Origin: Acholoe squamosa
Lineage: Eukaryota > Annelida > Polychaeta > Phyllodocida > Polynoidae
NCBI GenBank assembly: GCA_949317995.1
Contig: OX439038.1
Location: 2,932,001 to 2,996,000, forward strand
Direction: 5' to 3'
Length of the DNA: 64,000 bases
Program-made: the position numbers and the translations under genes
The notes under the pieces: model-generated
Databases searched by the model: none
Seen by the model: the letters and a program-made list of their open reading frames with translations, nothing else
Told to the model about the DNA's origin: nothing
Shown here: piece by piece, positions 20,881-33,278 of the stretch
Position numbering within the stretch: the stretch's first letter is position 1
Layout of the letters: every line of letters begins with the position of its first letter

Positions 20881-22385
20881 CTCTCTAACACTGATCTGTC
20901 TCTTCCGGTTTCTGGTGGTATGTCCCTAGTAGCAGATATTCTCGGTACAGTGGCTCCCAAACCCAACGCTGTGGAGCAGGCCATGTTACCAGTTAATATG
21001 GGCCGTGTTTGTAGTCTGGTGGATTTGGCTCTTACTGTGGCCTGTGTATGCAACTATTGATGCATGCCTCATCTATTTACCAGGACACATACAAAACCTT
21101 AGACCTTTTTTCTTATTAGACTATAACGCCTCCTTTTTAACATTTTCTGAATATTCAATTGCATATAATTTCAGGAATTTAATCAGTGATTCAAATATAT
21201 ATTATACCTTATTTTGATCACATGCTTTGGTAGAAGTTATAGTAGGAAGATAGGGAAAATGAGAAAAATGCACCACATTCTGAAAAAACAGGCTTTTTTC
21301 TTCCTTTGGCAGCCTCTGTAGACCTTAATAATTGGATTGTCCACTAAATAAGTAACACATCCCTTGTAAATTATCTCTAAATTGCATTCAAATCATTAGA
21401 ACCATCAATTTTAATGATATTCCATCCTATGTTGCTGTTAGGAAAAAAGGTAACATGAAAAAGAATGTTTTTGTTTCATTAACATTCCGTCCCTAGCAAC
21501 TAACCTTCTAGTATCAGGAAATTGAAAGACATAAAGTAGATGGACTTAGTCCCAGCAATACATTATCTTGTAGTTGTATTGCAGACCCGACCTACCTCTA
21601 ATGGAATACAGGTGTCTCTGTGTGAGGAAGTTAACTGAGTGAGGAGGTACAAAGTTATCACATATCATACAGACAGGATGGTGGTTGGATCAATACAGGA
21701 AGTGAAGAGGTCAGAAAAGGATGCACTCTGCTCTCCCCATGGCTTGTTGTGAGATCTTGGTGCAGATCAGGAGTCACTCCCACCTATGAATCAATATTGA
21801 GGATACAGTGAGACCTGCGGACATAGATGTATCATTGTCTGTCCAGTGCAAAAAAAGGGTCTACAAGATTGATATCGACTATTGAAAGGATGCTAATGCA
21901 TTGAAGCACCGTGCCCGTTGGTAGGTGTGAGGCATCAATGTAGCCCTGGTGAGTAACCAGCACAACCAGGTTCATGCAGACACTATAAATCTGATACACT
22001 CCTGAGGTCGGCATAATGCTCCAGTGAACTACTAGTGAGCAGAATTCACTATGTGTTAAAGATGCCTTGCGTCTAATATTGTTTATGTGTTTAAGGATAT
22101 TATCCTTTGAAAAGTCACATTTCTAGGGGCATTGATATAAAGAAGGTGCTCTGGCACTTAAATGGACAGCAGACAGACAGTGACTGAACGTTTGGCTAAG
22201 ATGGGTTGTAAGAGGTCACTTGGAGATCTACATGTGGCAACCTCTAAGGAAAACACACCATTTCCAGCACTGAGCCAATATCTGATTGATTCTGTGCATG
22301 ATATCTATCTTAGGTCAAGAAATCACTTCCACTGTAAGATACAAACAAGCTTGGAAAGTTTCCCAATGAACATGATGCATTTTCA
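20881..22385. other. Non-coding stretch, nothing recognised
   Basis: No repeat partner and no coding signal. Short AT-driven frames are present only. Confidence 0.35.
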
Positions 22386-22556
22386 CCCCTTAACTGTTTA
22401 AGAGTGCAGATGCATTATTGCATCATGCCCATCAGTTGGCATGATGCACCAATGATGTGCTGGTGAGCCGTCTCGCCAACTAGTCATTGGTGCATCTCAA
22501 CAACCAACGGGCATGATGCACTCTTGCATCAGCAGCCTTTACTGGGTTAAAGGGGT
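22386..22556. mobile_element. Fold-back element, most complete copy of the TGCATCATG family
   Basis: The left arm (CCCCTTAACTGTTTAAGAGTGCAG...GCATCATGCCCAT...GATGCACCAATGATG) and the right arm read in reverse (CCCCTTTAACCCAGTAAAG...GCAAGAGTGCATCATGCCCGT...GATGCACCAATGACT) match imperfectly over about 80 bp each. There is almost no loop. This is a fold-back or foldback-MITE structure. Confidence 0.75.
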
Positions 22557-22636
22557 TTAGACATCATATATTCTCAGCTGAGCATTATGTTCAAGTTCAT
22601 CATGAATTGTCATTGGTTCTTCTCCTAATACACATG

Positions 22637-22638
<2 letters not shown>

Positions 22639-22702
<64 letters not shown>
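22639..22702. repeat. (TA)~32 microsatellite
   Basis: Uninterrupted AT repeat. Confidence 0.95.
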
Positions 22703-22705
<3 letters not shown>

Positions 22706-23079
22706 AGGCTGCTGTTAATATGTAGCTGGAATTTGACTTCTAAGTTGACTTGTTGTCTTTTTAAGATTGATATAATTCATATCATATATCATATCTGCAA
22801 CTCTGATCAATTCTCCAATTCTTTTTGCATTGGGACCCAAGCATTCATGAGTTTTAGCTTGCCCTAGGCCACCATCACACAACATTCTCGCATCAATTTA
22901 TATTCCATTTGTCATGTGTTCTCCAAATGAACAAGCCTCTTACCATCAAACCTATCTCTTTTTGGTGACCTCCTGTGACCATGCCATTTCACTTAGAAGT
23001 TTCTGCCGTATTTCCCCAGGCTGTATATCATGCACTACAGCAATTATCGTCAAGAGAAATACTTTCTTTTCTTCAAACT
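22703..23079. other. Non-coding stretch ending in a diverged internal duplication
   Basis: CTGCCGTATTTCCCCAGG...CATGCACTACAGCAATTATCGTCAAGAGA near 23003 resembles CTGCCATATTTTCCCATG...CATGCACTTCAATCATCTTCAAGAGA near 23082. Confidence 0.4.
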
Positions 23080-23760
23080 CGCTGCCATATTTTCCCATGA
23101 TAGATGCCATGCACTTCAATCATCTTCAAGAGATACCAATCATTCTTTAATACATTATTTTTCTGTGAGCTCCTTGTGGCACGTCCCTGGTAGAACACAT
23201 CCTCTTAAAAGAGTCCCCTACAAATCACTGTCTTGGCTGAGCTTTGTCCATCACCTTCTATCAATTTAGATGCTTAGTTTGAATTCGCAGCACACTGTCT
23301 TTCTAAGTAGACTGACAGAGTGGAGCAAGGAGAGCGAAGGCCCTTGATGTGCTCCGGGTATACCCACTGTAAAAAAGAACTGTTATATCTACGCGGGATC
23401 TTTGTGAAACTGCACAACTACTGTTAATGTATTGCAGTGAATGAGTGTAGTTTCTGCAATGAAACCCCAGGTGGCAGTATGGTGGTACAAGGGATCCCTG
23501 TAAAAATAGTGACGGATGTATGGCTAAGTTTGGATGAGGTTTTTGCCATTATTTGGACAACAATCATTTTTGCAGTGCAGCATATAATGGTGGCCAGTTA
23601 AAGCATAAATCACTTTCAAATTCCAACACTCTCGTAGCCCAGTTCCTTATTCACTCTTTAAGGAACTTTTTAAAACTAACAGAGAGAAGTTAAAGTTGAA
23701 CTAGTAGTACAGTAGAATTCGTTTTCTCAAGTAACAGTATTTCAGCTTCTTTTAAGTGTC
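23080..23760 (+). repeat. R1 dispersed repeat, second full copy with MITE-C
   Basis: Colinear with 9970-10860. The R1 body starts CCCCTACAAATCACTGTCTTGGCTGAG at 23217 and resumes after the MITE with AGGAACTTTTTAAAACTAACAGAGAGAAG near 23660. Upstream, an AATCATCTTCAA block is shared with copies at 31266, 38706 and (inverted) 42190. Confidence 0.7.
23365..23577 (-). mobile_element. MITE-C copy inside R1
   Basis: The left end CACTGTAAAAAAGAACTGTTA pairs with the right end, which reads in reverse CACTGCAAAAATGATTGTTG. The interior carries GAAACCCCAGGTGGCAGTATGGTGGTACAAGG, the inverted core of the family. Confidence 0.75.
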
Positions 23761-25930
23761 ATATCTAGCTATGGGTAATTACAGCTACTCTATAAACATA
23801 GTGATAACAAGAAGCTGGCAATTAGTGAATAATTGATGATAGCTCTATTGTACAAAGTACATGCTGAAGAGATGTTAACTCAGCAAGTAGCTAGTTGGTA
23901 ATGCTGGCAGGTGTACTAGCACCTGGCTGTATATACATAATGACCATCAGGTGTACCACCCCTAGTGGCAGAGTGTAGTATTACTGCATACCTTATAGGC
24001 AAGTATAGTATAGTGAGCGATAATGGATGTCGTATAAATAGTATAATGTACACTGTATGAATGAATTAAAAGCAGTCGAGTTCTCTACATATCACACTAT
24101 GACATTGAACAGCTGCAGAAGTCAATAAAAATGGGTTTTGCAATAATCAAATTATCTTGCAGAAATAAATATTCTCATTTATGATAGTGCAGTTACTTCT
24201 AATACAACGATTTACCTGCCTCATAACACCTCAGTTTTGTTCTTGAATAACATAGTCCCTTCAATATTATTCCTTTGATTGGCAGACATCATGCATTTGC
24301 AACCCATGAATGAAGCTGGGAAAATAATTGGAGGGTTGGTTGGTTTAACACAGAATGACAAGACATAGATGGAGCTTTTTCTATAATGAGAAAGTCACGC
24401 AATCAGATGACACATAAAAAAACTGATTTATTTCAGCTAAGCACAAGGACTTCGGAGAATGGAAAAAGAAGTTGATGATACACCTCATATGGCTGAGATG
24501 TACTCATGTATTTAAGAGACGATATACAGAGTTGGTATTCCTTGCCACAGGAGATGTAACCACTGCTAGCATGACTTGCTAATTGCTTGGATGTGTTGTG
24601 GATGTGAATGTTTGAAACAGGGCTGTGTTAAACAAGGCAGATCAGAATCTCTTTACAAGGATTGTTGTAGCCCTTGAAGCTTGTGAGGATGTGAATGTTG
24701 ACAATGATAGAGCATGAGTTGTCTCTAGTGCCATCGTCTTTGGCAAGCTTAGATGGTTTCTCATGTCTTTCAAGAAACAAGGCAGAGCTGAAGAGGATTC
24801 TAGAGCAAGACAAAGTAGAGGCCTAACCACCATCAGATCTCAGCAAGACCTGCAATGTCAAAGATGGTGTAGCTATTGTACAAGCCCTTGATAATCAATG
24901 TAACATGACAACTTTTAGCTATTTAGCAGACAGATTCTACAGTAGCATTCCCTTCCAGTATATCCTGTAGCCAGCGTAGATGTTTGTGACCAATATCTAA
25001 AGAGTCTGTGAAGGCTAAAGCACAGTAGAAACTAGTGCAAAGTTGAAGAGAATGCCGCATAATGTGCAATCATGAGAACTGTAGTTTGGAACAGGCTTTT
25101 CTGGATAGAGAGGTTTAGTCATTGCACTGAAATCCCAGAAATGCACCATGGAAATGGGAATTTAATAGTCAGTTTTACTGGTCCCAAGTGTATGGTGTCC
25201 AAAAGCCAAAAAATCATCACCACTGATTTCTGATCATGAAGAAGCTGATATGCATAATCTTGGAAGCAAGTGATGCCACTGGTGAGGTGCAAGCAAACAA
25301 ATATCATTGCCCAGGGCACTGCTCTATTAGTTCATCTGATAGCACACATGTCATTATTGTGTGAAAAGGTTTGGATACAGACAGGGACCTCTGGCAACAG
25401 CACATATATAGAATTGAAGCAATGTTCTGTATGGACTTTTATCGTTGCTAAGACATTGATAAAGGTTTTAAAAGTGTTATCTAGATAATCTGAGACTATT
25501 TATATAACAATGTCATATGTTGATCCAATGAAGATTTACCCATAAATTGAGATTTTGGCTGCTGCCAATTGTCACATGATAATGTATTGATCCAACAAGT
25601 TCAGAAATAAGTTGATTGGATCCCTGGCCTGAGACTCTATGGGTATAGACACCAACATTATGTTACTATCCGCACAGGAAGTACAGATATTGGTCAAAAG
25701 CCTGTTTTTCAGGTTTCGACCCTTAATTCCAATATGGTCACCACCCAAGTGAGATGCTGGTCCGGAAACAGGTTTTTTTTTCGGAAGGTCCACACATCAC
25801 TGTGATGCATGAAACTTGTTTCCTGCTTCTACTCAGAACGTTTAGCAAAAATGGTTTATAAGCTGCTTTCTGGCCCCAGCTACCTGACTATGGTGCCAGC
25901 TTGTTCAATGATTAAAGTCAATTTAGCTTC
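23761..25930. other. Long non-coding stretch, nothing recognised
   Basis: Short open frames near 24630-24830 and 25270-25490 have no recognisable domain and ordinary AT-rich composition. I found no repeat partner in the window. Confidence 0.35.
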
Positions 25931-25934
25931 TTTA

Positions 25935-26045
25935 TGACCCATTCTACTATGGACCACTTATGTTTTTGATTACTTCCTGTGTCTGAGAGTATAAAAAGGA
26001 CTGCCTCATAAATATTGTCTTAATGGCTCATAGGCAATTGACTGA
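25935..26045 (+). promoter_or_regulatory. TATA-bearing repeat, copy 2 (possible solo-LTR core)
   Basis: Shared with 13025-13165. It keeps TATGACCCATTCTACTATGG, CTTCCTGTGTCTGAGAG, TATAAAAAGGACTGCCT and CTCATAGGCAATTG. Confidence 0.4.
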
Positions 26046-27050
26046 CTCGGTACATCCAACATGTTGAACGAACCCAGACAATCTTCCATCATTCTTAGTC
26101 TTCATTGTTTTAGACTTGTGAAATCATGGCCCTAAAGAGGGTCTAGGAATGGTGATCTTATCTTATCAAGATGGTGGATTAAACTTTAGAGAAAAATGTA
26201 GTCTTGAATCTAATATAAATGTGAATGCTATATGCCATATGTAAAGGCCAAGTTTTTTGAACAGGGGAAGTCAGTTGAGTTAAAAGTTGAGAGACATAAT
26301 ATGGTACCCTTCACTGTAAAGAGGGGTTATATAACAGGATTGTTCTATGCAAATCAACAGGGGAAAGAGCAGTATTCTCAAATACACTGAGTGTCACTGT
26401 TTAGTGACAAGCTTCACATGTGTACAGTGAGTTGTCCTGTATAATTACTCTTGAATACTCTAGGCCAGCCAGTCACTCTGCACCAGAGAGACCTACAAAG
26501 GCTTTACCAAAATATCCTTACCTGTAGGTTCTGCTACTGGGGGGCAGCAGTATCCACCATTTGTTAAGAATGTATATTCTTATAGTGCCACCTCAATCCA
26601 ACAATGTCCCAGGAGCTTATCAATTAATTCTAATGCAATGATAACTTCAATGGGTTCAATCTAACATTGTGCACAATAGATAATGTATACGGTTATCTGA
26701 GAAGAAACTAGGAACAACCAGTAATATACACCAATAACACCACACCTGTGTCTAAATTGTATATACAAGTGCCTGGACCCTGAAGCTAACATAGGCCTAT
26801 CTGCATTCAGGTTAGTCCAGTGTTAAAACTGACTGACCATGAAATGGTTTTAGAGAGACGGTTGTCTTCTTCTCTCATTCTGAGTGATGGCCCTTTACTA
26901 GGATTGGATACATTCTTGTCTTCATCAGGCTGGCATGGTTTACAGTATCGATGCATGCACAGAGTGCACACAAAACAAATATGATGGGGATTGTATCATG
27001 GACTCACCTCACTGTAGAGTATATATAGCAGTGCCTATACATACTATACA
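26046..27050. other. Non-coding stretch, nothing recognised
   Basis: No gene, RNA or repeat partner was seen. Confidence 0.35.
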
Positions 27051-27051
27051 A

Positions 27052-27453
27052 CACGGTTCCTGTAGATTTACAGAACCAGTTGCTGTAATTCTACACCCCT
27101 AGCTTCTGTAGATTTACAGCAACAGTTGCTGGAACCTCAGTTGCCAGCAAAAGTTTCTGTAAATTTACAGTATATTCTCCTGTTCATTTACAGCAAAACA
27201 AGTTGTCCATTTACAGAATGTATTGGTGTTATTTTACAAGACATATTTATGTAATTCTCCAACAAATTTTGCTGTTTATTTACAACATATGTTTCTGTAG
27301 AGCTGAATGATCTTGATGTATGGTTACAGTGGTTGTTACTGTATGATTACTGTGGATTGTGTTGGAGAATTACAGCAACTCACCTCCTGTATATTTACAG
27401 TAAAATGTATCGGAACCAAAGTTGCCAAGGGTTTTTGCTGTAAAATAACCGTG
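27052..27453. mobile_element. Element built from CTGTAAATTTACAG-type palindromes
   Basis: The ends CACGGTTCCTGTAGATTTACAG and, read in reverse, CACGGTTATTTTACAG are inverted repeats. Inside, strings of the type CTGTA(A/G/T)ATTTACAG occur at about 27060, 27103, 27156 and 27390, with further half-sites (CCATTTACAG, TTTATTTACA, GAATTACAGCAA). No open frame. Confidence 0.55.
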
Positions 27454-27482
27454 GCTACTACTAACAGTGTATAAAGTTTCGA

Positions 27483-28414
27483 GGTTGGGGTCCAGGTTAA
27501 TTGGAGAATTGCTTTTCAGCGGTTAAAGTACTGACAGAAAACTGTTTGGTAAAATAGCTTTCAGGTTCCATTAAAAACAATAGTAAGGATATTTCGAAAA
27601 GTGTTTGAACTGTACTGTTTGATTCCATGGGCAGCAATTCAATGAAACAAAATCCCTCAGCAATGAAGTCTGTATGAGTGATGGAGAAGATAATGTTAGC
27701 ACAGTACCCCAAAATGAAGGGTGTTGTGAGAACAAAAGTCAGAGCCAAGATGTCAACCAAACAAACAGTCAGCATATTATGCAATCAAACAGCGAGGATT
27801 CAACATCCATGTGTTCAAATGGACCGATATTGATTTTATGCCATCGAGCCATAAATCAGTGTCATTAGCGTAACTCTAGCACCTCATAGTTGGAACAGCT
27901 GGTAAAGCGAGTGATCTTGTTTATATAAATGTGTGTGTGTCCATGACCGTTCTGATCTCTGTACTTTTCAAGTTATTCACATGGGTACAATACTCCCAAA
28001 CTTCCTGCTATGCTGGGAAAAGGTGAGATCAGAGCTTGGTGAGCTCGGGAACCATTCTGCTCCTGATTTTGCACTATAGGTACTGGTGTGTAAATCTAAC
28101 CATAGGGCATTTCTCAACGTGGTATCATTATACCAGTGTGCAACTCATCACTAGAATACCAGAGTACAACACAGTCCATCCACTTGCTCTAGTTGCTGTG
28201 TCAAGTCATGCTGTGTTGGGAAATGCCTGGCTGGTTGGCAATAGTTGAATTTACTACCAAGTGGCCAATTCTCCCCAGATGCATCCAGATAATTGCAGAT
28301 AATAGAAGTGGGAGGGAGACCTTGAATTGGGTTCTGTGTTGTGTGCCCAAAGGCTTTTCTTCAAGCTTATAGGGTTTACTCAGGGTATCACAAAAACGGC
28401 CCAGTGCCAATGCT
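27483..28414. repeat. Tandem duplication, unit 1 (932 bp)
   Basis: It begins GGTTGGGGTCCAGGTTAATT and ends ACGGCCCAGTGCCAATGCT. The second unit lies exactly 1008 bp downstream with about five mismatches noticed by eye and no indels. The frames inside (for example 95 codons minus and 64 codons plus, mutually overlapping) are identical in both units simply because the duplication is young; none has a recognisable domain. The distal 180 bp are R3. Confidence 0.95.
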
Positions 28415-28490
28415 GCATCAAATTGAAGTTTAGTCTGATTTGATACATGATCGTATGTATGAGTTCAAAATACATGCAAAGAGGTTAATT

Positions 28491-29422
28491 GGTTGGGGTC
28501 CAGGTTAATTGGAGAATTGCTTTTCAGCGGCTAAAGTACTGACAGAAAACTGTTTGGTAAAATAGCTTTCAGGTTCCATTGAAAACAATAGTAAGGATAT
28601 TTCGAAAAGTGTTTGAACTGTACTGTTTGATTCCATGGGCAGCAATTCAATGAAACAAAATCCCTCAGCAATGAAGTCTGTATGAGTGATGGAGAAGATA
28701 ATGTTAGCACAGTACCCCAAAATGAAGGGTGTTGTGAGAACAAAAGTCAGAGCCAAGATGTCAACCAAACAAACAGTCAGCATATTATGCAATCAAACAG
28801 CGAGGATTCAACATCCATGTGTTCAAATGGACCGATATTGATTTTATGCCATCGAGCCATAAATCAGTGTCATTAGCGTAACTCTAGCACCTCATAGTTG
28901 GAACAGCTGGTAAAGCGAGTGATCTTGTTTATATAAATGTGTGTGTGTCCATGACCGTTCTGATCTCTGTACTTTTCAAGTTATTCACATGGGTACAATA
29001 CTCCCAAACTTCCTGCTATGCTTGGAAAAGGTGAGATCAGAGCTTGGTGAGCTCGGGAACCATTCTGCTCCTGATTTTGCACTATAGGTACTGGTGTGTA
29101 AATCTAACCATAGGGCATTTCTCAACGTGGTATCATTATACCAGTGTGCAACTCATCACTAGAATACCAGAGTACAACACAGTCCATCCACTTGCTCTAA
29201 TTGCTGTGTCAAGTCATGCTGTGTTGGGAAATGCCTGGCTGGTTGGCAATAGTTGAATTTACTACCAAGTGGCCAATTCTCCCCAGATGCATCCAGATAA
29301 TTGCAGATAATAGAAGTGGGAGGGAGACCTTGAATTGGGTTCTGTGTTGTGTGCCCAAAGGCTTCTCTTCAAGCTTATAGGGTTTACTCAGGGTATCACA
29401 AAAACGGCCCAGTGCCAATGCT
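28491..29422. repeat. Tandem duplication, unit 2 (932 bp)
   Basis: Near-identical to 27483-28414. Differences noted: CGGTTAAAG/CGGCTAAAG, CCATTAAAAAC/CCATTGAAAAC, GCTGGGAAA/GCTTGGAAA, CTAGTTGC/CTAATTGC and GCTTTTCTT/GCTTCTCTT. The 76-bp spacer 28415-28490 occurs once. Confidence 0.95.
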
Positions 29423-29900
29423 TAGGATTAGCCTGGCACCTGCTCCAAGCTGACTCTGTTTCTAAAACACAATAGTAGCATGCAGGATTTTCTCTCAAAA
29501 GAGTCTAAATTATTGTTACACCCCTCTCGTGAGAAGTCAATTGTTTTACACCACTGCAGGAGAGGTCCAGAAAAGCTTTACGTTTTGCTGTGACATTATA
29601 TGGTAGTCTCCATATAAGGTATTGAAATCATCTTTCTGATCTGATGTTAGTTACTCATTGTATTAAAATTTGAAAACCATTCATCAGTTTTTGCCCCTTT
29701 CAAACCTCAGATTTAGCTATGGAGTATTCACTGAATTATTTCTAACCATATTAACTAGACTAAGCATTGATTTACTTAACTAGCGAGTAGATTTAGTTCA
29801 CAATTAGTAATACATGAGGCACTTTCGGCCAACAACAGCTCATACTGTAGGAAAATGTGAACTTGTATTCCCCTCGATGGAGTGAACAGAAAACATTTAT
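29423..29900 (-). repeat. R3 tail and inverted R4 copy
   Basis: TTAGGATTAGCCTGGCACCTGCTCC is the R3 tail also seen near 15990. 29590-29760 is the reverse complement of 16890-17075. Confidence 0.6.
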
Positions 29901-29959
29901 GTCTGATTTTGTAAATCAGTCATACTGAGTAATTCACTGGTGTTATGTTGGTGCTGGCC

Positions 29960-30620
29960 CTACAGGTTTAGTACAGTCCCAACTGTTCAGTACAATGCAA
30001 TATTCAGCTTTGTTAAGCTTTAAGTTTTACATACTTATTTGATGGTTGCAATGGCATATCTATGCTGTTCTAAAATGTTAATCCTATCTCAAGGATATCC
30101 TCTTCTAGGATCAGACTTGAAGGACTGAATGTCCATTAGTGAGTGAGAGAGAATTGATATAATTTGTTATTGTGAAGCAAATCTGTAAATCTCTTTACAA
30201 TCTACCCTTTTCTCAGACAATAGGACTGACTATCAGGTATTTGTATGAGGGTTTGTCAAACCAATGGCTGATGGTGTGCGGCTGGAGCCAGGGATTCCAT
30301 GCCAGCTATGTAATATTCTAGACTTGTCCTTATTGAATCCCCAAATAATGTACACACCAAGTGTCTCCCTACATGCTTTAAGACCTGCTGTTCCTTCTAT
30401 CATAGACCATCAGTTTACAATTACTGAGCCCCTAAAGCACCTCTCTATGATTTATACATGCAGGGCACTATGCCTACTAAGTCTTCCGACTGAAGCACGT
30501 CTTCCCCCACAATGCTGAAATCAATCCCTCTTACCGAACAGGATGAGCTATGGTAGAATAGAGGGAGCGTGCTAAACACTTTACTCACAACAGTGTTTGA
30601 GCACTTGGCTCTATGGAACC
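29960..30620 (+). repeat. R5 dispersed repeat, copy 2
   Basis: Colinear with 19720-20345 and with the inverse of 42890-43885. It ends in AATCAATCCCTCTTACCGAACAGG, AATAGAGGGAGCGTGCTAAACACTTTACTCAC and CAGTGTTTGAGCAC, a block that also appears in R6. Confidence 0.65.
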
Positions 30621-31185
30621 CAACTCATGACAAAATGGTTGAAGGGAGAAAAAGAGGCTATATGAGACTGGGTATGAAGATCATGTAAGAGGGGAAGTGT
30701 CGCAGAAAAGGTTGCTACGATATTTCAGTTCACCATCAGACTTGACTTGGAATTGTTGGTCTCACTTGAAGAGATCGATTAATCTCATTTTACCCCCTTT
30801 CTTTGATTACAGTCCAGGAAGGAAATGGTCACTTTCTATTAGAACGTTTTGGGTATTCTACACAGTTTTAGGAGAGGCCATAGGGTCCGCATATATTCAT
30901 TAGGGGGCCATATACGCAACCAATGGCAAAGATATCTGGGGAAAAAAGAATCATTGTTTTCCTAGTATGGGTATGATTTTCATTCATTAATGTCCTAATG
31001 ATAATTTATATAACTCTCGCATAATATATAGCTATTTTTTATTATCATGAGACTTGATTTTACATATTCTTTGACACTGGGATAATTTAAAGGAGGTCCC
31101 TCTGGAATCAACCAAAACATTTGCTCTTTCCTTTTTTGATGCCATTTGCTAAATTGCCCTAGATTGAAAATGTCCTTTCATTTAA
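30621..31185. other. Non-coding stretch, nothing recognised
   Basis: It starts with R6-like CTATGGAACCC...GAGAAAAAGAGG strings and then shows no partner. No gene. Confidence 0.35.
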
Positions 31186-31800
31186 GAAATGTGAGGCTGC
31201 AATGCTACTCTTCGGACTCACAATCATCATAGCATGCTGGGTTTAATATCATGTGCTATATCGATCATCGGCCCAATCATCTTCAAAAAGCATAAACCTG
31301 GTAACCTCTATATGAGCCATTTATCCTTTCTGATATATTTTTCTTTTTACCAGCCACTTCAATGGAAGCACAGGAGGGCAATTAAAAAAAAAAACTGACA
31401 ATTCTTTGGTGTTCATGTCATGCATTTAGAAACAATTATTTCAGAAACAGAGCCATATATATAAATACATTTCCAGTGTTACATATGGCTATTTCACACA
31501 AAGGTTATGCAGGAATATCAGTTATGATCTTGATAAGACCTGATTTGATGACCTTTGTGATCTAACGAAAATTGTAATTCTATATAATCAATGCATCATG
31601 CCAAACAAATCACTGTCCTTGATACTAGCCTGTGCTAACCAACAGCTTGGCCTAACAGCTTCTGTCAATTTAGATGCTTCGTTTGAATTCACAGCACACC
31701 CACCTTCTAATTAGCTTTGCAGAGTCGGGCAATGACCGCTAAGGTTATTCATACTCTGAAGGCAACCATGTGATATATGCTACTCCATGGCTGAATGTAC
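31186..31800 (+). repeat. R1 dispersed repeat without MITE-C
   Basis: CAATCATCTTCAAAAAGCATAAACC at about 31266 and AAATCACTGTCC...CTGTCAATTTAGATGCTTCGTTTGAATTCACAGCACAC at 31608-31705 are R1 blocks. Where the 10.1 and 23.4 kb copies carry MITE-C, this copy continues directly (GGTTATTCATACTCTG). Confidence 0.6.
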
Positions 31801-32300
31801 GGGCCATGATAGGAGTTAATAGGGCAGTGTTTGTATTAACCAACCTTTGCTCTCTAGATAACCGGAGGCCTATGATATTCTGGGCATGCATGGTGGGTAC
31901 ATGCTGAGGATGGATGCACTGTGAAGAATTTGTTGTCAGAATCCTTGTCTCGAAGTTGTCAGAAATCTATTGTTATTCTCATGGAGATTCTTTATACCAT
32001 TGTGCCTATATGGCAAATCATCCATCCTCAAATCAGTACAAAACTACTGGCAAAACTGTTATCCCAACCGGCAAGCATATCCCTCTTCATTTTCAACCAA
32101 CTTCAAATGTACAACCTCCATTGATAGAAATGCCACTGCAGATCAGGACACTTACAGTTTCTGTACCAGGGTGGAAAGTGCCTGTTAACTAAGGTCTTTG
32201 ACAAACCAGTAAATTGTCAGCAGTGACTGACACCTGGTTTTTTTAGAAAACCTGCACTGCACACCTTCCTTTATTTCAATGAGACCAGGAGGATCTGTAC
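31801..32300. other. Non-coding stretch, nothing recognised
   Basis: Three overlapping plus frames of 67-92 codons are present in 31914-32192. None has a domain or a splice context that I could support. Confidence 0.35.
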
Positions 32301-32304
32301 TTCA

Positions 32305-32545
32305 ACCCTCTCAAGACTCACTTGTTCAATTACCCAGAGAGGGCATTTGTCTTCAGGCCTGTCCATGTGACTTGTTGAAGAGGAGGCTGACTAGGACTTT
32401 GAGCAGAGGTCCTAAATTGGCTGCTAGGGGAAACGGAGATAGACCCATCACCTTCCTGCCTTGGAGGGTCACTATGTAGTGAGACAATGATTTCGGGGCG
32501 GGTTGGCGACACATCGCCCACTGGATGTACAGTGGAAAAGCATGC
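32305..32545 (+). repeat. R2 dispersed repeat, copy 2
   Basis: TTCAACCCTCTCAAGACTCACTTGTTCAATTACC and GAGGCTGACTAGGACTTTGAGCAGAGGTCCTAAATTGGCTGCTA match copy 3 at 41193-41480 and, in part, copy 1 at 12268. Confidence 0.7.
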
Positions 32546-33146
32546 CTTCAGAAGTTACTGAGTAATACTTATAGTACACTTGGTTGTAAAAACAATGAAA
32601 GAGCACAGCTAATATATATCGCGTATCCAGCTCTTGTAAGTTGGTGGGGTCCACTGAGTAGTAGGAAGTATATTGTAAGAGCTGTATAAGTAATTGTAGA
32701 CCCCCATGTATAACTAGTTCTTTCCCCTTCAAACGCAGTACACAAATTCCCTAGGGCAGATGGAAGCTTTTTATTTATGAAATCTCAGTCAAGTAAAGCG
32801 GCTAAAGATCTGTATATTAAGCAGAAAACAAACATAGTGCATCGGGTCCAGTCCTTATGGAGGGCCTTTACCATGCCAAAATACGTGGAAGGGCTTCGAA
32901 CGCACATGGAAAACGCGCTATATTTGTTTTCTGTTTTACAAACTCAGAGAGAAATGTTTGTTCACTTTATTTTAGATAACACTATAAAATTCTTTGTCAG
33001 TTTCAATTTCAAAACAGAAATTCTAAAATCTAAGGCAGTTTACTGTATTGAGATAAAAAAAAGACCTAGTCTAAATTCTCTCTGATTCAGACTTTTTTCT
33101 GAAAGCACCAACAGCTGTATCACATGATGGAAACAGTTATATGTGT
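32546..33146. other. Non-coding stretch with an unassigned 102-codon frame
   Basis: A plus frame at 32777-33085 is open for 102 codons but has no domain that I recognise. CCTAGGGCAGATGGAAGCTTTTTATTTATG near 32750 resembles CCTGGGGCAGTCGGAAGTTTTTCCTTTATG near 51192, so this is probably repeat DNA. Confidence 0.3.
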
Positions 33147-33278
33147 AGATATGCCATCAGTCTCAATGTGCCCTGATCTACACAAAGCTATATAGAAGTA
33201 TAAAACCATTTCCTGTATGAGCCCGTTAGATCTATATGCCATCAGTCTCAGTGTGCCCTGATCTACACAAAGCTATAT
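33147..33278. repeat. 85-bp satellite, left part of a split array
   Basis: About one and a half units of TATGCCATCAGTCTCARTGTGCCCTGATCTACACAAAGCTATATAG followed by AAGTATAAAACCATTTCCTGTATGAGCC. The array is interrupted at 33278 by the 33279-35804 insertion and resumes at 35805. Confidence 0.85.

Noticed and set aside
27497..28792. Identical 95-codon minus frames in both tandem units, which could look like a conserved duplicated gene
   Set aside because: The units are about 99% identical as DNA throughout, so frame conservation carries no information. Opposite-strand frames are equally conserved.
32777..33085. 102-codon plus frame starting MKSQSSKAAKDLY
   Set aside because: No recognisable domain and the upstream sequence resembles repeat DNA near 51.19 kb. 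It is kept only as an unassigned frame inside a non-coding entry.
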